This document shows positions 1 to 8,355 of a DNA stretch of 64,000 nt, piece by piece. Below the pieces are notes generated by a model. That model ran no database searches. It was not told the origin of the DNA and saw nothing but the letters and a program-made list of their open reading frames with translations. The stretch is from JADLHS01 sp049840435. Its GTDB lineage: Bacteria > Verrucomicrobiota > Verrucomicrobiia > Limisphaerales > JADLHS01. How positions within the stretch are numbered: position 1 is the first letter of the stretch; each line of letters opens with the position of its first letter. Made by a program: the position numbers and the translations under genes. The stretch is taken from contig JASGKY010000020.1 of assembly GCA_049840435.1 (NCBI GenBank), positions 62,001-126,000 on the forward strand. The letters run 5' to 3'.

Positions 1-172
1 TTTAGCCAAAAAGCACGAGGCGGCAATCGCCAAGCGACTCAGGCTTTTGTTCCAGACTCGGGTTCGGGTTCACGACAGTTTGGCTGAATCCGACGTGAGT
101 GGAGCGAGGGGGATTCAAACTGTTGCAACCTTGCGCTCGACCGGCCGACGCAGGAAACTTCCAGCGATAGAC

Positions 173-976
173 ATGAATCTCCGGCTTTACGACGCGCACA
201 ATCATCTGCAGGACGACCGCTTTGGCGGGCGGCAAGCAGAGCTGTTGACCGCTTGTCGGCAGGCGGGGGTGGCGCGGATGGTGGTGAATGGCGCGTGTGA
301 GGAGGATTGGCCGCAGGTGCTGGCGCTGGCCAAGGCGCATCCTGAGGTGTTGCCGAGTTTTGGTTATCACCCGTGGTATCTGCACGAACGCACACCGCGC
401 TGGCGGGAGAATTTAAACTCTTTCTTGGATAAAAGCCCTTCTGCGGTTGGGGAGATCGGTTTGGATCGCTGGAAGCCGGGCTTGCCTTACGAAGGACAAG
501 AGGAGGCTTTCATCGCACAACTTCGCGTCGGCGCGGAGCGCAATCTTCCCGTGAGCATTCACTGTCTGCAAGCCTGGGGGCGGATGTATGAAATTTTGAA
601 ATCCGAACCACGTCCGGCGCGCGGTTTTTTGCTGCACAGCTACGGCGGGCCGGCGGAGATGGTAAAATCGTTTGTCAGCTTGGGTGCGTATTTTTCTTTG
701 CCGGGTTATTACGCGCATGAACGCAAGGAACGCCAACGCGAGACCTTCCGTCAGATTCCGCTGGAGCGATTATTGATCGAGACTGATGCGCCAGATCAAA
801 TGTTGCCGCCGGGGCTAGGCCTGATCTTGAATGATTCAGCCACTGGTCAGGCAATCAATCATCCGGCCAATCTTGCAGCGGTGTATGGTTTTGCTGCCGG
901 ACTGCGCAACCTTTCTCTGCCGGAACTGGCACCACGGGTCGCGGAGAATTTTCTGCGGCTGTTTGGCGGACTGTGA
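173..976 (+). CDS. TatD family metal-dependent hydrolase
   Basis: This is a TatD-type amidohydrolase-superfamily protein; such proteins are cytoplasmic metal-dependent deoxyribonucleases or related hydrolases. I start it at the ATG at 173 (267 residues), because the metal-binding D-x-H-x-H motif (YDAHNH, H9 and H11) then falls at the very N-terminus as in the family; the reading frame is open back to 47, but that stretch is not TatD-like. Further expected metal or catalytic residues are visible: E94 in GEIGLD, H130 in SIHC, H155 in LHSYGG and D205 in ETDAPD. The length matches the family (about 260). It stands alone, facing a small lipoprotein gene on the other strand. The substrate cannot be told from the sequence. 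Confidence 0.9.
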   Translation: MNLRLYDAHNHLQDDRFGGRQAELLTACRQAGVARMVVNGACEEDWPQVLALAKAHPEVLPSFGYHPWYLHERTPRWRENLNSFLDKSPSAVGEIGLDRWKPGLPYEGQEEAFIAQLRVGAERNLPVSIHCLQAWGRMYEILKSEPRPARGFLLHSYGGPAEMVKSFVSLGAYFSLPGYYAHERKERQRETFRQIPLERLLIETDAPDQMLPPGLGLILNDSATGQAINHPANLAAVYGFAAGLRNLSLPELAPRVAENFLRLFGGL

Positions 977-988
977 TGCCCTCGGCAA

Positions 989-1325
989 CTATTCTTTGAC
1001 TGCTTCCTTGATGACGCTGACGAGGCCGGTGTTGGTGTCATAGTCCCAAGCCATGCCCTCCGGCAATGTGGGGATCAGCGAGATATAATCCCGCCGGGCC
1101 AGTTCGACAAGGTTGGTTGGGAAGCGCCCTTCTTGCAGGTAGAATTTCTCGATCGCCTTGTTGAGAGCGGTCAAATCCACCGTCTTTTGGGCGCGACGCA
1201 CGGCAGCCTGTCCAAGCGACCCAGCCTGGGTTGAACCGGGATTGGTGGTGCCCTGGTGCCGGGGAATCATTACAGCCCGTGAGCAACAGAAACGATAAGG
1301 CTGCAAGAAGACAGCTCGTTTTCAT
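989..1325 (-). pseudogene. Small lipoprotein with pseudopilin-like C-terminal region, frameshifted
   Basis: The N-terminus, starting at the ATG at 1325, is a lipoprotein signal (MKTSCLLAALSFLLLTGC, lipobox LTGC). The rest of the protein is in another frame from about position 1255 on and ends at 989. Joining the two by a one-base correction gives about 112 residues: signal, a short P/G-rich linker, then a region with ALNKAIEKFYLQEGRFP and LVELARRDYI. That pattern recalls the globular part of type II pseudopilins and small PVC exported proteins, in which an alpha-helix is followed by a G-R-F-P turn. Both halves look intact, so a sequencing indel is more likely than decay. The function is unknown. 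It lies downstream of the small lipoprotein at 1408-1557 on the same strand, separated from it by a terminator. Confidence 0.65.
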
Positions 1326-1350
1326 GGCGTGAACCTAACGATCCCCCTAG

Positions 1351-1380
1351 AAAAAGGCAAACCGGGCCGAAGCCCGGTTT
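1351..1380 (-). terminator. Rho-independent terminator
   Basis: On the minus strand AACCGGGC and GCCCGGTT form an 8-bp stem closed by a short loop, followed by a T-rich run (GCCTTTTTC). It sits 28 bases after the stop codon of the 49-residue lipoprotein gene at 1408-1557 and should end that transcript. Confidence 0.75.
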
Positions 1381-1407
1381 GTGCAATTACAACTTTTCGA
1401 TTTCGGA

Positions 1408-1557
1408 TTAGTGAGCCGCCGGAGCGTTGGTGCTCGGAGCTGCCGGAGCTTCAGGAGCAGCTGGTGCGGGGGGCGTAGTAGATTCTTCCTTTTTGCAACC
1501 CACTGCGAATGCAGCGACCACAGCCAACAGTGCGACGACGGAGAACAGTTTTTTCAT
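1408..1557 (-). CDS. Small lipoprotein (49 residues)
   Basis: I read this by hand on the minus strand from the ATG at 1557 to the stop at 1408. It starts MKKLFSVVALLAVVAA and has a lipobox (FAVGC, Cys21), followed by KKEESTT and an Ala/Pro-rich tail ending in NAPAAH. The mature part is only 28 residues, so it is probably a lipid-anchored peptide of the inner or outer membrane. A terminator directly follows it, which supports a real transcription unit. Small Ala/Pro-rich lipoproteins of this style are common in Verrucomicrobia and Gammaproteobacteria, but I know of no assigned role. Confidence 0.7.
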   Translation of the reverse strand: MKKLFSVVALLAVVAAFAVGCKKEESTTPPAPAAPEAPAAPSTNAPAAH

Positions 1558-1732
1558 ACCGATTCAGAATCTGGTAAAGCCTTTGGGCTCACAAGTATTT
1601 AATCCGGGAAATTTCGGATGACGGGGGCTGACATCAAGATGACTTCTTTTCATCCATCAAACCATTTGCAAACTGGACGCAGTGCCACTACTTTCCGCCA
1701 CTCATAACTAATAACCCAAAGTCACACGCTGT

Positions 1733-2143
1733 ATGTTGAAATTGTTTTCCAAGGCCGCTGTGCCGGCTCCTGCCGAACCTGCGGTCGCTATCTCCATGGC
1801 CCCGAGGCCCGGCGATCGTAAGGCCACTTACTCCAAAGTTTTTCGGTATAGCCCCTCGCACGGTCACGATCACAAGCTGGAACGTGTCGAGATCGTCGGT
1901 TCATTTACGAACTGGCATCCCGTCGCCATGTCGCTGAACCCCCAGGACCACAACTGGCAGGTCAATATTCCTGGTATCGAAGGAAACAAGACGCATCACT
2001 ACATGCTCTTGGTGAACGGCCACCCGCACAACGACAAGATGTGCGACGGTTACGCCGTGCCGCATGGCGACATTGAGCATCGTTATTCGATCACGACGCC
2101 CCGCGGCCCGCGCTTGTTCCTGTTGTTCGCGCAAGCCAAGTAA
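1733..2143 (+). CDS. Glycogen-binding-type (AMPK1_CBM/CBM48) domain protein
   Basis: The protein has 136 residues. Residues from about 40 to the end form one early-set domain of the AMPK glycogen-binding type: EIVGSFTNWHPVAMSLN is the usual 'GsFnnW..vpl' signature, and HHYMLLVNG gives the tryptophan/lysine-type binding strand region. It has no enzyme domain, signal peptide or membrane segment, so it is probably a cytoplasmic glucan-binding protein or regulatory module. It is monocistronic and convergent with the hydrolase at 2159. The amylase locus of this window is 40 kb away, so a shared role in glucan metabolism is only a suggestion. Confidence 0.8.
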   Translation: MLKLFSKAAVPAPAEPAVAISMAPRPGDRKATYSKVFRYSPSHGHDHKLERVEIVGSFTNWHPVAMSLNPQDHNWQVNIPGIEGNKTHHYMLLVNGHPHNDKMCDGYAVPHGDIEHRYSITTPRGPRLFLLFAQAK

Positions 2144-2158
2144 GCGTACGCCGCGTGC

Positions 2159-2959
2159 TTAGAGCTTGTTCAATAGCTCTTTGACTCGCGCCCACGCTTC
2201 TTCCCGCGCTTTTTTGTTCGCGGCATTCGCATCCGGGGCTTCCCCGGCGCGCATGAACCCGTGCCCTGCGTCCTCGTAGGTCACGGGTTCATACGTTTTA
2301 CCGGCCTTCTTCGTCAGCTCGGTGGACTTGGGAATCGTCGCGTTCACGCGATTATCATTCCCGCCGTAAAAGCCGTAAATCGGGCAATTAATCCGCGCGA
2401 TTTCCTCTTCCTTCTCCGGCCCTGAACCGTAGAAAACAAACCCCGCCTTGATGTTTTTGTTGTTCGTCGCATAGCGGAACGTCTGCGTGCCGCCCCAGCA
2501 AAAGCCGCCCACCGCCACCTTGCCGTTGCACGCGGGAAGCTTGGCCACGTAATCCGCCACGGCATTCAAGTCCGATGTAATTTGTTCCGGCTTCAAGCCA
2601 GAGATTGCTTTGCGCACTGCATCACCACCGCCAAGTTCCGCTGTGCCGCCGCCGCCAGGCGCAGTTCCGGAAAGCAGATCCGGCGCGATCGCGATGTAAC
2701 CCGCTTCCGCCAGTTGATCCGTCACGCCGCGCACCCAATCCGTCAGTCCAAAGATCTCGTGGATGACGATGACCGCCGTGGCTTTGTCTTTCACTTCGGG
2801 ATAAGCCACGAAGCAATTCACCTCGCGTTCGCCGATCTTGACCTTCACCCATTCCATGTGGCGGGGTGATTTCTCCAATCGAGTTTTCGCCCAATCTTGG
2901 GCGGGCAGGGCAGACGCGAGCAAACCGATGATTCCAAGCAACACGAGCAGTTTTTTCAT
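2159..2959 (-). CDS. Exported dienelactone hydrolase family protein
   Basis: This is an alpha/beta hydrolase of the dienelactone hydrolase family, 266 residues, with an N-terminal signal peptide (MKKLLVLLGIIGLLASALPA) that puts it outside the cytoplasm. The catalytic set is visible: nucleophile C154 in GGFCWGG, D202 in GGNDNR, H233 in AGHGF, and the partner E68 in IHEIFG. Using Cys as the nucleophile is typical of this family rather than of ordinary esterases. The substrate is unknown; family members cleave lactone or ester bonds. It is monocistronic, and its stop lies 15 bases from the convergent glucan-binding gene. Confidence 0.9.
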   Translation of the reverse strand: MKKLLVLLGIIGLLASALPAQDWAKTRLEKSPRHMEWVKVKIGEREVNCFVAYPEVKDKATAVIVIHEIFGLTDWVRGVTDQLAEAGYIAIAPDLLSGTAPGGGGTAELGGGDAVRKAISGLKPEQITSDLNAVADYVAKLPACNGKVAVGGFCWGGTQTFRYATNNKNIKAGFVFYGSGPEKEEEIARINCPIYGFYGGNDNRVNATIPKSTELTKKAGKTYEPVTYEDAGHGFMRAGEAPDANAANKKAREEAWARVKELLNKL

Positions 2960-3217
2960 AAAAGGGAGGGGGATATGGTTAGTTTTGTGGTTTGAACGGC
3001 GAACGATGGGATTGGACGGGAAGATGCCTGAACTATTCTAACTTCGACAATCACAGAATCTGCACCTGCCATTCCCGCTGCTGGAACAGCGCTGGGCCAA
3101 TCAGATGCCCTTTCCGCCGGGCGACCATTTTGCCCCGGGAGCACTCCGTAATTCGCGCAGGCTTTTTGCCTTTCGTTTGCCCCCAAATCCGTGTTTCATC
3201 TGGGCCGTTTGAACAAC

Positions 3218-3244
3218 TGTAGCGGCGGTCTGTGACTGCCGCCG
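3218..3244. repeat. Interspersed mini-repeat, single copy
   Basis: A copy of the element TGTAGCGGCGGTCTGTGAC followed by a GCCG arm, which can fold as a short hairpin. Related copies occur at 26204-26272. It lies immediately in front of carB (start at 3257), so it probably forms part of that leader. Confidence 0.55.
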
Positions 3245-3256
3245 ATTTCCAAGCCA

Positions 3257-4762
3257 ATGCCTAAACGCACCGACATCCACAGCGTCCTCATCATCGGCGC
3301 CGGCCCGATCATCATCGGCCAGGCGTGCGAATTCGATTACTCCGGCACGCAAGCCTGCAAAGCCCTCAAGGAAGAAGGCTACCGTGTCGTCCTCGTGAAC
3401 TCCAACCCGGCCACCATCATGACCGACCCGGAGTTCGCCGATCGCACCTACATCGAACCCATCACGCCCGAAGCCGTCGAAAAGATCATCGCCCGCGAGA
3501 AGGAGGAGATGAAGAAGATGGGCGCGAAGGGTAAACTGGTTTTGCTCCCCACACTCGGCGGTCAGACCGCGCTCAATACCGCGATGGCGCTGAACAAGAA
3601 CGGCGCTCTCACCCGCCACGACGTCGAAATGATCGGCGCGAAACCCGAAGCCATCCACAAGGGCGAAGACCGTTTCGCGTTCAAGGAACTCATGTTGAGC
3701 ATCGGCCTCGACGTTCCGATTTCCGGCGTGGCGCACAATCTCGAAGAAGCCCGCGACGTTGCGAAGAAGATCGGGCGTTTCCCGCTTATCATCCGTCCCG
3801 CGTTCACCCTCGGCGGCACGGGCGGCGGCATCGGTTACAACCAGGACGAATTTGAAGCCATCGCCAAGAACGGCATCGAACTCTCGCCCGTGAACGAAAT
3901 CCTCATCGAAGAATCCCTTCTCGGCTGGAAGGAATACGAGATGGAAGTCGTTCGCGACAAAGCCGACAACTGCGTCATCATCTGCTCCATCGAGAACTTC
4001 GATCCCATGGGCGTCCACACCGGCGACTCCATCACCGTCGCGCCCATCCAGACGCTCACCGACAAGGAATTCCAGATCATGCGCGATCAAAGCTTCGCCG
4101 TGATCCGCGCCGTCGGCGTCGAAACCGGCGGCTCGAACATCCAGTTCGGCGTCAGCCCCGACAATGGTCGCATGGTCATCATCGAGATGAACCCGCGTGT
4201 CAGCCGCAGTTCCGCGCTCGCGTCCAAGGCCACCGGCTTTCCCATCGCGAAGATCGCCGCCAAACTCGCTGTCGGTTACCTGCTCGACGAACTCAAGAAC
4301 GACATCACCAAGGAAACCCCCGCGAGCTTCGAGCCGAGCATTGATTACGTCGTCACCAAGATCCCGCGCTTTGCCTTCGAGAAATTCCCGCAAGCCGACC
4401 CCACGCTCACCACGCAGATGAAAAGCGTCGGCGAAGCCATGGCCATCGGGCGCACGTTCAAGGAAAGCCTGCAAAAATGCCTGCGCTCCTTGGAGATCGG
4501 CCGCAGTGGATTGGGCGGCGACGGCAAACCCTGGCGCATCGGCACGGAAGTCTATGGCGACCGTGACATCCTGCCGCGCGACGTCATCAGCCGCAAACTG
4601 AGCGTGCCCAACGCCGAACGCATCTTCTTCATCCGCCACGCCCTCCGCGCCGGCTTCACAATCGAAGAGATCTTCAACCTCACGAAGATTGACCGCTGGT
4701 TCTTGGTGCAGATCAAAGAGATTGTGGATTTTGAAGAAGAGCTGGCGACTGCGAAGAACTAA
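3257..4762 (+). CDS. carB: Carbamoyl-phosphate synthase large subunit, N-terminal half only
   Basis: Carbamoyl-phosphate synthase makes carbamoyl phosphate for pyrimidine and arginine synthesis. This frame encodes only the first synthetase half: the ATP-grasp region with IIIGQACEFDYSGTQACKA near the start, ATIMTDPE, PTLGGQTALN, RPAFTLGGTGGGI and IEMNPRVSRSSALASKATG, then part of the oligomerisation domain (IDRWFLVQIKEIVDFEEELA). It stops at 501 residues, whereas a one-piece CarB has about 1,070. The C-terminal half (the carbamoyl-phosphate-forming ATP-grasp and allosteric domains) is not downstream. Split CarB is known in some archaea and in Aquifex, so this may be a natural carB1 with a partner elsewhere. 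No carA is adjacent. A diverged copy of its last 14 codons lies at 4812-4857. Confidence 0.92.
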   Translation: MPKRTDIHSVLIIGAGPIIIGQACEFDYSGTQACKALKEEGYRVVLVNSNPATIMTDPEFADRTYIEPITPEAVEKIIAREKEEMKKMGAKGKLVLLPTLGGQTALNTAMALNKNGALTRHDVEMIGAKPEAIHKGEDRFAFKELMLSIGLDVPISGVAHNLEEARDVAKKIGRFPLIIRPAFTLGGTGGGIGYNQDEFEAIAKNGIELSPVNEILIEESLLGWKEYEMEVVRDKADNCVIICSIENFDPMGVHTGDSITVAPIQTLTDKEFQIMRDQSFAVIRAVGVETGGSNIQFGVSPDNGRMVIIEMNPRVSRSSALASKATGFPIAKIAAKLAVGYLLDELKNDITKETPASFEPSIDYVVTKIPRFAFEKFPQADPTLTTQMKSVGEAMAIGRTFKESLQKCLRSLEIGRSGLGGDGKPWRIGTEVYGDRDILPRDVISRKLSVPNAERIFFIRHALRAGFTIEEIFNLTKIDRWFLVQIKEIVDFEEELATAKN

Positions 4763-4811
4763 AGCGAATCCGGAGCTTCATTCCGCACTCCGAATTCCGA
4801 GTTCCGCGCTA

Positions 4812-4857
4812 GAATGGTTGTGGATTTTGAGGAAGAAATTACTGCGTCAGCGAATTA
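4812..4857 (+). repeat. Diverged duplicate of the carB 3' end
   Basis: The 42 bases before the stop at 4857 encode VVDFEEEITASAN plus a stop. They match the true end of carB at 4721-4762 (IVDFEEELATAKN plus a stop), with TTGTGGATTTTGA identical in both. The copy follows the real stop after about 50 bases of unrelated sequence. It is most likely the relic of a recombination or partial duplication of the carB tail. It is too short to be a gene. Confidence 0.7.
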
Positions 4858-4980
4858 ATTGAGGCTTGCTGATCAAGGTTTAACTTTTTGAAGCGCCTTC
4901 TCTGCTATGGCTAGGTTGCGGGCGGCTTTATTGTGATTATAGGGGAAATTTCCTGCCTCCCAAACAGTCAACGCATTTTT

Positions 4981-7044
4981 CTACGCTGCTACGGCGTCGT
5001 CCAACAGGCGTACCGCCTCTGCCCCTTCGCTCCGCCCGGCCTGATCGTCCAACGCTTCGCCCAGATTGTTCTGTGTTGTTGCCCAAGCCTGCGGCAATTG
5101 CTCGCGCGTCCGCACCTTCAGCGCCTCGCGATACGCGGCTACGGACTCGTTTAACAGGTGCACCGCTTCCGCGCCTTCGCTCCGCCCGGCCTGATCGCGC
5201 AACGCATTGCCCAGATTGTTCTGTGTTGTTGCCCAAGCCTGCGGCAGCTGCTCGCGCGTCCGCACCTTCAGCGCCTCGCGATACGCGGCTTCGGACTCGC
5301 TTAACAGGCGCACCGCTTCCGCGCCTTCGCTCCGCCCAGCCTGATCGCGCAACGCATTGCCCAGATTGTTCTGTGTTGCTGCCCAATCCTGCGGTAACTG
5401 CTCGCGTGTATGAACCTTCAGCGCCTCGCGATACGCTGCCACGGACTCGTTTAACAGGCGCACCGCTTCCGCGCCTTCGCTCCGCCCGGCCTGATCGCGC
5501 AACGCTCCGGCCAGATTGTTCTGTGTTGTTGCCCAAGCCTGCGGCAACTGCTCGCGCGTATAAACCTTCAGCGCCTCGCGATACGCTGCCACGGACTCGT
5601 TTAACAGGCGCACCGCCTTCGCGCCTTCGCTCCGCCCGGCCTGATCGCGCAACGCATTGCCCAGATTGTTCTGTGTTGTTGCCCAATCCTGCGGTAACTG
5701 CTCGCGCGTATAAACCTTCCGCGCCTCGCGATACGCTGCCACGGACTCGTTTAACAGGCGCACCGCCTCCGCGCCTTCGCTCCGCCCGGCCTGATCGTTC
5801 AATGCAACGCCCAGATTGTTCTGTGTTGCTGCCCAAGCTTGCGGCAACTGCTCGCGCGTCCGCACCTTCAGCGCCTCGCGATACGCTGCCACGGACTCGT
5901 TTAATAGGCGCACCGCCTCCGCGCCTTCGCTCCGCCCGGCCTGAGCGCGCAACGCATTGCCCAGATTGTTCTGTGTCATCGCCCAATCCTGCGGCAACTG
6001 CTCGCGCGTCCGCACCTTCAGCGCCTCGCGATACGCGGCCACGGACTCATTTAACAGGCGCACCGCTTCCGCGCCTTCGCTCCGCCCGGCCTGAGCGCGC
6101 AACGCAACGCCCAGATTGTTCTGTGTCATCGCCCAATCCTGCGGCAACTGCTCGCGCGTATAAACCTTCAGCGCCTCGCGATATGCGGTCACTGTGTCCC
6201 TTAGATGTTGGTTCGCCTCTGCGCCTTCAACCCGGATGCCCAACTCACAATGGGAAATTCCCAACGAGACTTGGAGGCTCGCCCATTCCGTGGCTTCACC
6301 AGTTTGTGAAGTCAGCGCGAGTGCCTGTTGGTAATTGTCCAAAGCTTTGGAAAGCAGCCTCTCCGCCAGAGCGGCTGTTGCCAAATCTTTGTAGCCGTCC
6401 CGTTTGATTTGTTTCATGTGGGCTGCTTCAGACTCCGAAGCCCGCTGCAACCGGTCGGCCAGTTGGATGCGTTCTTCCGCGCCGGCAGAAGCCTGAAGCA
6501 TTTTCTGACGCAACTCATCCACGGTCGTTCCCTGCTCTTGTGCAAGGACGGCGAGCACGAAGGACACACGTTGGTCCGGTCCGCCTTGTTGAGCGCTGAA
6601 ACTGGCGGCCTCCACGCGGCGACGGAATTCGGTGAGCAGCTCGCTGCCCGAAGCATCCCGCTTCTGTGTGGCAGCCAGTTTATCGACCAACTCCTTGATG
6701 GCTTGAACATCTTTCTTAATCTCTTGGACGTTCTTCTTGATTGGACCAGCGTCTGAGTTCCACCAAAGCATCACAAAGATAAACAGTGCCATCCCGCCAC
6801 CTGCCTGAATTGATACCTTTCCCCATTTGGAAAATTTGCCTTCTGAAACCAACTTGATACTGCCGGTAAAGAAAAAGCCGAATAAGCCACAGAGTAACGA
6901 GCAGAGGATTCCAAAAGCTTGTCGCCCTTCTGGTGGAAGTTCTTTTGGGCCGAACAAAATGAAATAGACAAGAATTACAAAAGAGATGCTCCCAAAAATC
7001 CAAACCGCTAATCGCTGATCCTTGGTTCGGGAGGTTCGTGCCAT
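4981..7044 (-). CDS. Membrane-anchored tetratricopeptide repeat protein with a premature in-frame stop
   Basis: The protein has 687 residues. It has three hydrophobic segments near the N-terminus (about residues 13-32, 43-63 and 80-96), a predicted helical linker (EIKKDVQAIKELVDKL) and then about nine near-identical TPR units of exactly 50 residues, each with the core TQNNLG.AL..QAGRSEGAE and ESVAAYREALKV.TREQLP. The repeats suggest a protein-protein scaffold; the partner is unknown. The last unit ends AVAA-stop at 4981-4983, where the other repeats have AVAAY. The same frame continues past that TAG for 35 codons with a plausible repeat end (KNALTVWEAGNFPYNHNKAA, later AEKALQKVKP) to a second stop at 4873. 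The TAG therefore looks like a nonsense change of a Tyr codon. A long open frame on the opposite strand is only a shadow of the repeats. Confidence 0.88.
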   Translation of the reverse strand: MARTSRTKDQRLAVWIFGSISFVILVYFILFGPKELPPEGRQAFGILCSLLCGLFGFFFTGSIKLVSEGKFSKWGKVSIQAGGGMALFIFVMLWWNSDAGPIKKNVQEIKKDVQAIKELVDKLAATQKRDASGSELLTEFRRRVEAASFSAQQGGPDQRVSFVLAVLAQEQGTTVDELRQKMLQASAGAEERIQLADRLQRASESEAAHMKQIKRDGYKDLATAALAERLLSKALDNYQQALALTSQTGEATEWASLQVSLGISHCELGIRVEGAEANQHLRDTVTAYREALKVYTREQLPQDWAMTQNNLGVALRAQAGRSEGAEAVRLLNESVAAYREALKVRTREQLPQDWAMTQNNLGNALRAQAGRSEGAEAVRLLNESVAAYREALKVRTREQLPQAWAATQNNLGVALNDQAGRSEGAEAVRLLNESVAAYREARKVYTREQLPQDWATTQNNLGNALRDQAGRSEGAKAVRLLNESVAAYREALKVYTREQLPQAWATTQNNLAGALRDQAGRSEGAEAVRLLNESVAAYREALKVHTREQLPQDWAATQNNLGNALRDQAGRSEGAEAVRLLSESEAAYREALKVRTREQLPQAWATTQNNLGNALRDQAGRSEGAEAVHLLNESVAAYREALKVRTREQLPQAWATTQNNLGEALDDQAGRSEGAEAVRLLDDAVAA

Positions 7045-7168
7045 TGGAAGATGCTATTAAGGACCACGCTTGATGGCAACGTCTCTCGGCATCATCGAAC
7101 CGGCCATTGATGCCGTCATCCTACCGGAAATAAATCCCAGCCCAAGGTTGGTTGCGGTTCGAGCCGAG

Positions 7169-7903
7169 TCATTTTCCGTTATTAAAACTCTCCTTGATCA
7201 CTCCCGCTAGGTCGGTGAGCAGTTTGTCGCTCGGGCCGATGTAGGATGAGCCGTGCATGATGGCCAGCGTTTCCGGTTTGAGCGCGGCCAATCCGCGTAG
7301 GACGCCTTCGGTCTGGCTGGTGTAAGGCATGTAATCGGCCAACACACCTTGCTGCATTTGCTGCATCGCCTGCCGCGCCGGCTCAATCAGGTCCGAGGTG
7401 GTGACGGGGGCGCATTTTCCAAAGTGATGGAACAGGTCGGAGCAGAACAGGGTCATGCGCGTTTCCTCGAACAACACGCCCGCGTCCCATCCATGCGGCA
7501 GATGCGGCGAGCGATGAAACCGGTAGCGATATTTGCCGGTGGTGAGGACATCATCGGCTGTCATGCCGCGCGCCGGGCGGATGGCGAAGTCATCCACACT
7601 CACCAGTTTGCCGACGAGAGTGCAGACCGGCTGGGCTTGCGGGGCGAGTTGCAGCCAATCGTTGAGCGCGCCGACTTCATCGGATTCAAAATGACTCCAC
7701 GCGACGTGCCGGAGTTTTGTGGGATCAATGAGTTTCCCTACGGCTTCGCGCAGGATCGGGAACATCTTTTTGAACCCGGCGTGAAAGAGCAGCGGTTCTT
7801 CGTCGCGCACGAGGAAGTGATTGAACTGCATGTCGAAGTCCGGAACGTAAACGGAGAGCCGGAACAAGTCCGGGGCGATTTCATCAATTTGCGTAGCGCT
7901 CAT
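7169..7903 (-). CDS. Metallo-beta-lactamase-fold protein of the flavodiiron/ODP type
   Basis: The protein has 244 residues. It has the H-x-E-x-D motif typical of the diiron MBL domain of flavodiiron proteins and oxygen-sensing ODP proteins (WSHFESDEVGAL), then further ligands expected in the fold: H in SPHLPHGWD, D in FCSDLFHHFG and H in AIMHGSSY. There is no flavodoxin domain, so it is not a complete flavodiiron NO/O2 reductase; oxygen or redox sensing, or hydrolase activity, is possible. It has no signal peptide and is cytoplasmic. It is monocistronic; its upstream region of almost 900 bases holds only repeats. Confidence 0.85.
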   Translation of the reverse strand: MSATQIDEIAPDLFRLSVYVPDFDMQFNHFLVRDEEPLLFHAGFKKMFPILREAVGKLIDPTKLRHVAWSHFESDEVGALNDWLQLAPQAQPVCTLVGKLVSVDDFAIRPARGMTADDVLTTGKYRYRFHRSPHLPHGWDAGVLFEETRMTLFCSDLFHHFGKCAPVTTSDLIEPARQAMQQMQQGVLADYMPYTSQTEGVLRGLAALKPETLAIMHGSSYIGPSDKLLTDLAGVIKESFNNGK

Positions 7904-7929
7904 GCGCTATTTCTAGCAGTCCGGTGAAA

Positions 7930-8220
7930 CGACGCACTGGGCCATTTGGCCCATGAATGGCATAACTCCGTTGGAGTTGTTTGTTGGTAGGGCGGACCTG
8001 CTGGTCTGCCGTGGCAGGGCCACCTCCCATTTAGGCGGCGCGGCAACGCCGCCCTACCGGTAGCTCCGTTGGGAGCGAAATCTTTGTAGAAACCACAAAC
8101 AAAAATCCCCAGCCCCGTCGAGGCGACCTGTTCCGCTCCTGCGGAGCTTGGTGTTTTTGGGGTTAATCGTGTTCTACAAATATGGCGCGCCTACGGCGCT
8201 TGGGGCTACGAGTTCATAAG
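7930..8220. repeat. Intergenic mosaic of short GC-rich hairpins
   Basis: No gene is seen here. The stretch is a mosaic of short inverted repeats: CTCCGTTGGAG, GGCGGCG..CGCCGCC, GCTCCGTTGGGAGC, GCTCCTGCGGAGC and GCGCCTACGGCGC. TTTGTAGAA near 8080 is mirrored by TTCTACAAA near 8170, so the block can close on itself. Similar hairpin mosaics are common between genes in PVC and Bacteroidetes genomes. They may act as transcript ends or be small non-autonomous mobile elements. Confidence 0.6.
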
Positions 8221-8355
8221 TTGGTTATGAGCCCAAACCAGTGGCAGTGCGCGGGAAACTCGTGGCTCGCTGCAAAAATGGTGGCTAAGCGGCAAAATGG
8301 TGGCCGTCCGCAAGGACTGTCCAGAAATGCGGAAAATACGGCTGCAAAGGAGTAA

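Noticed and set aside
100..121. 22-base stretch that on the minus strand reads like the 3' end of a tRNA (TTTGAATCCCCCTCGCTCCA)
   Set aside because: No matching T-stem 5' arm, anticodon arm or acceptor partner is found beside it, and no integrase is near, so neither a tRNA gene nor an attachment site can be supported.
3101..4639. 512-codon open frame on the minus strand opposite carB
   Set aside because: It mirrors the codon pattern of carB, has repetitive low-complexity Asp/Val/Ala/Gly composition and no family motif; carB itself is unmistakable.
5000..6230. Tandem repeats considered as a CRISPR array
   Set aside because: The units are contiguous 150-bp coding repeats without unique spacers and with no cas genes.
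5073..6407. 444-codon open frame on the plus strand with a repeated RTRLTGAPLPRLRS pattern
   Set aside because: It is the antisense reading of the 150-bp TPR repeats; any frame free of stops in one unit stays open across all units.
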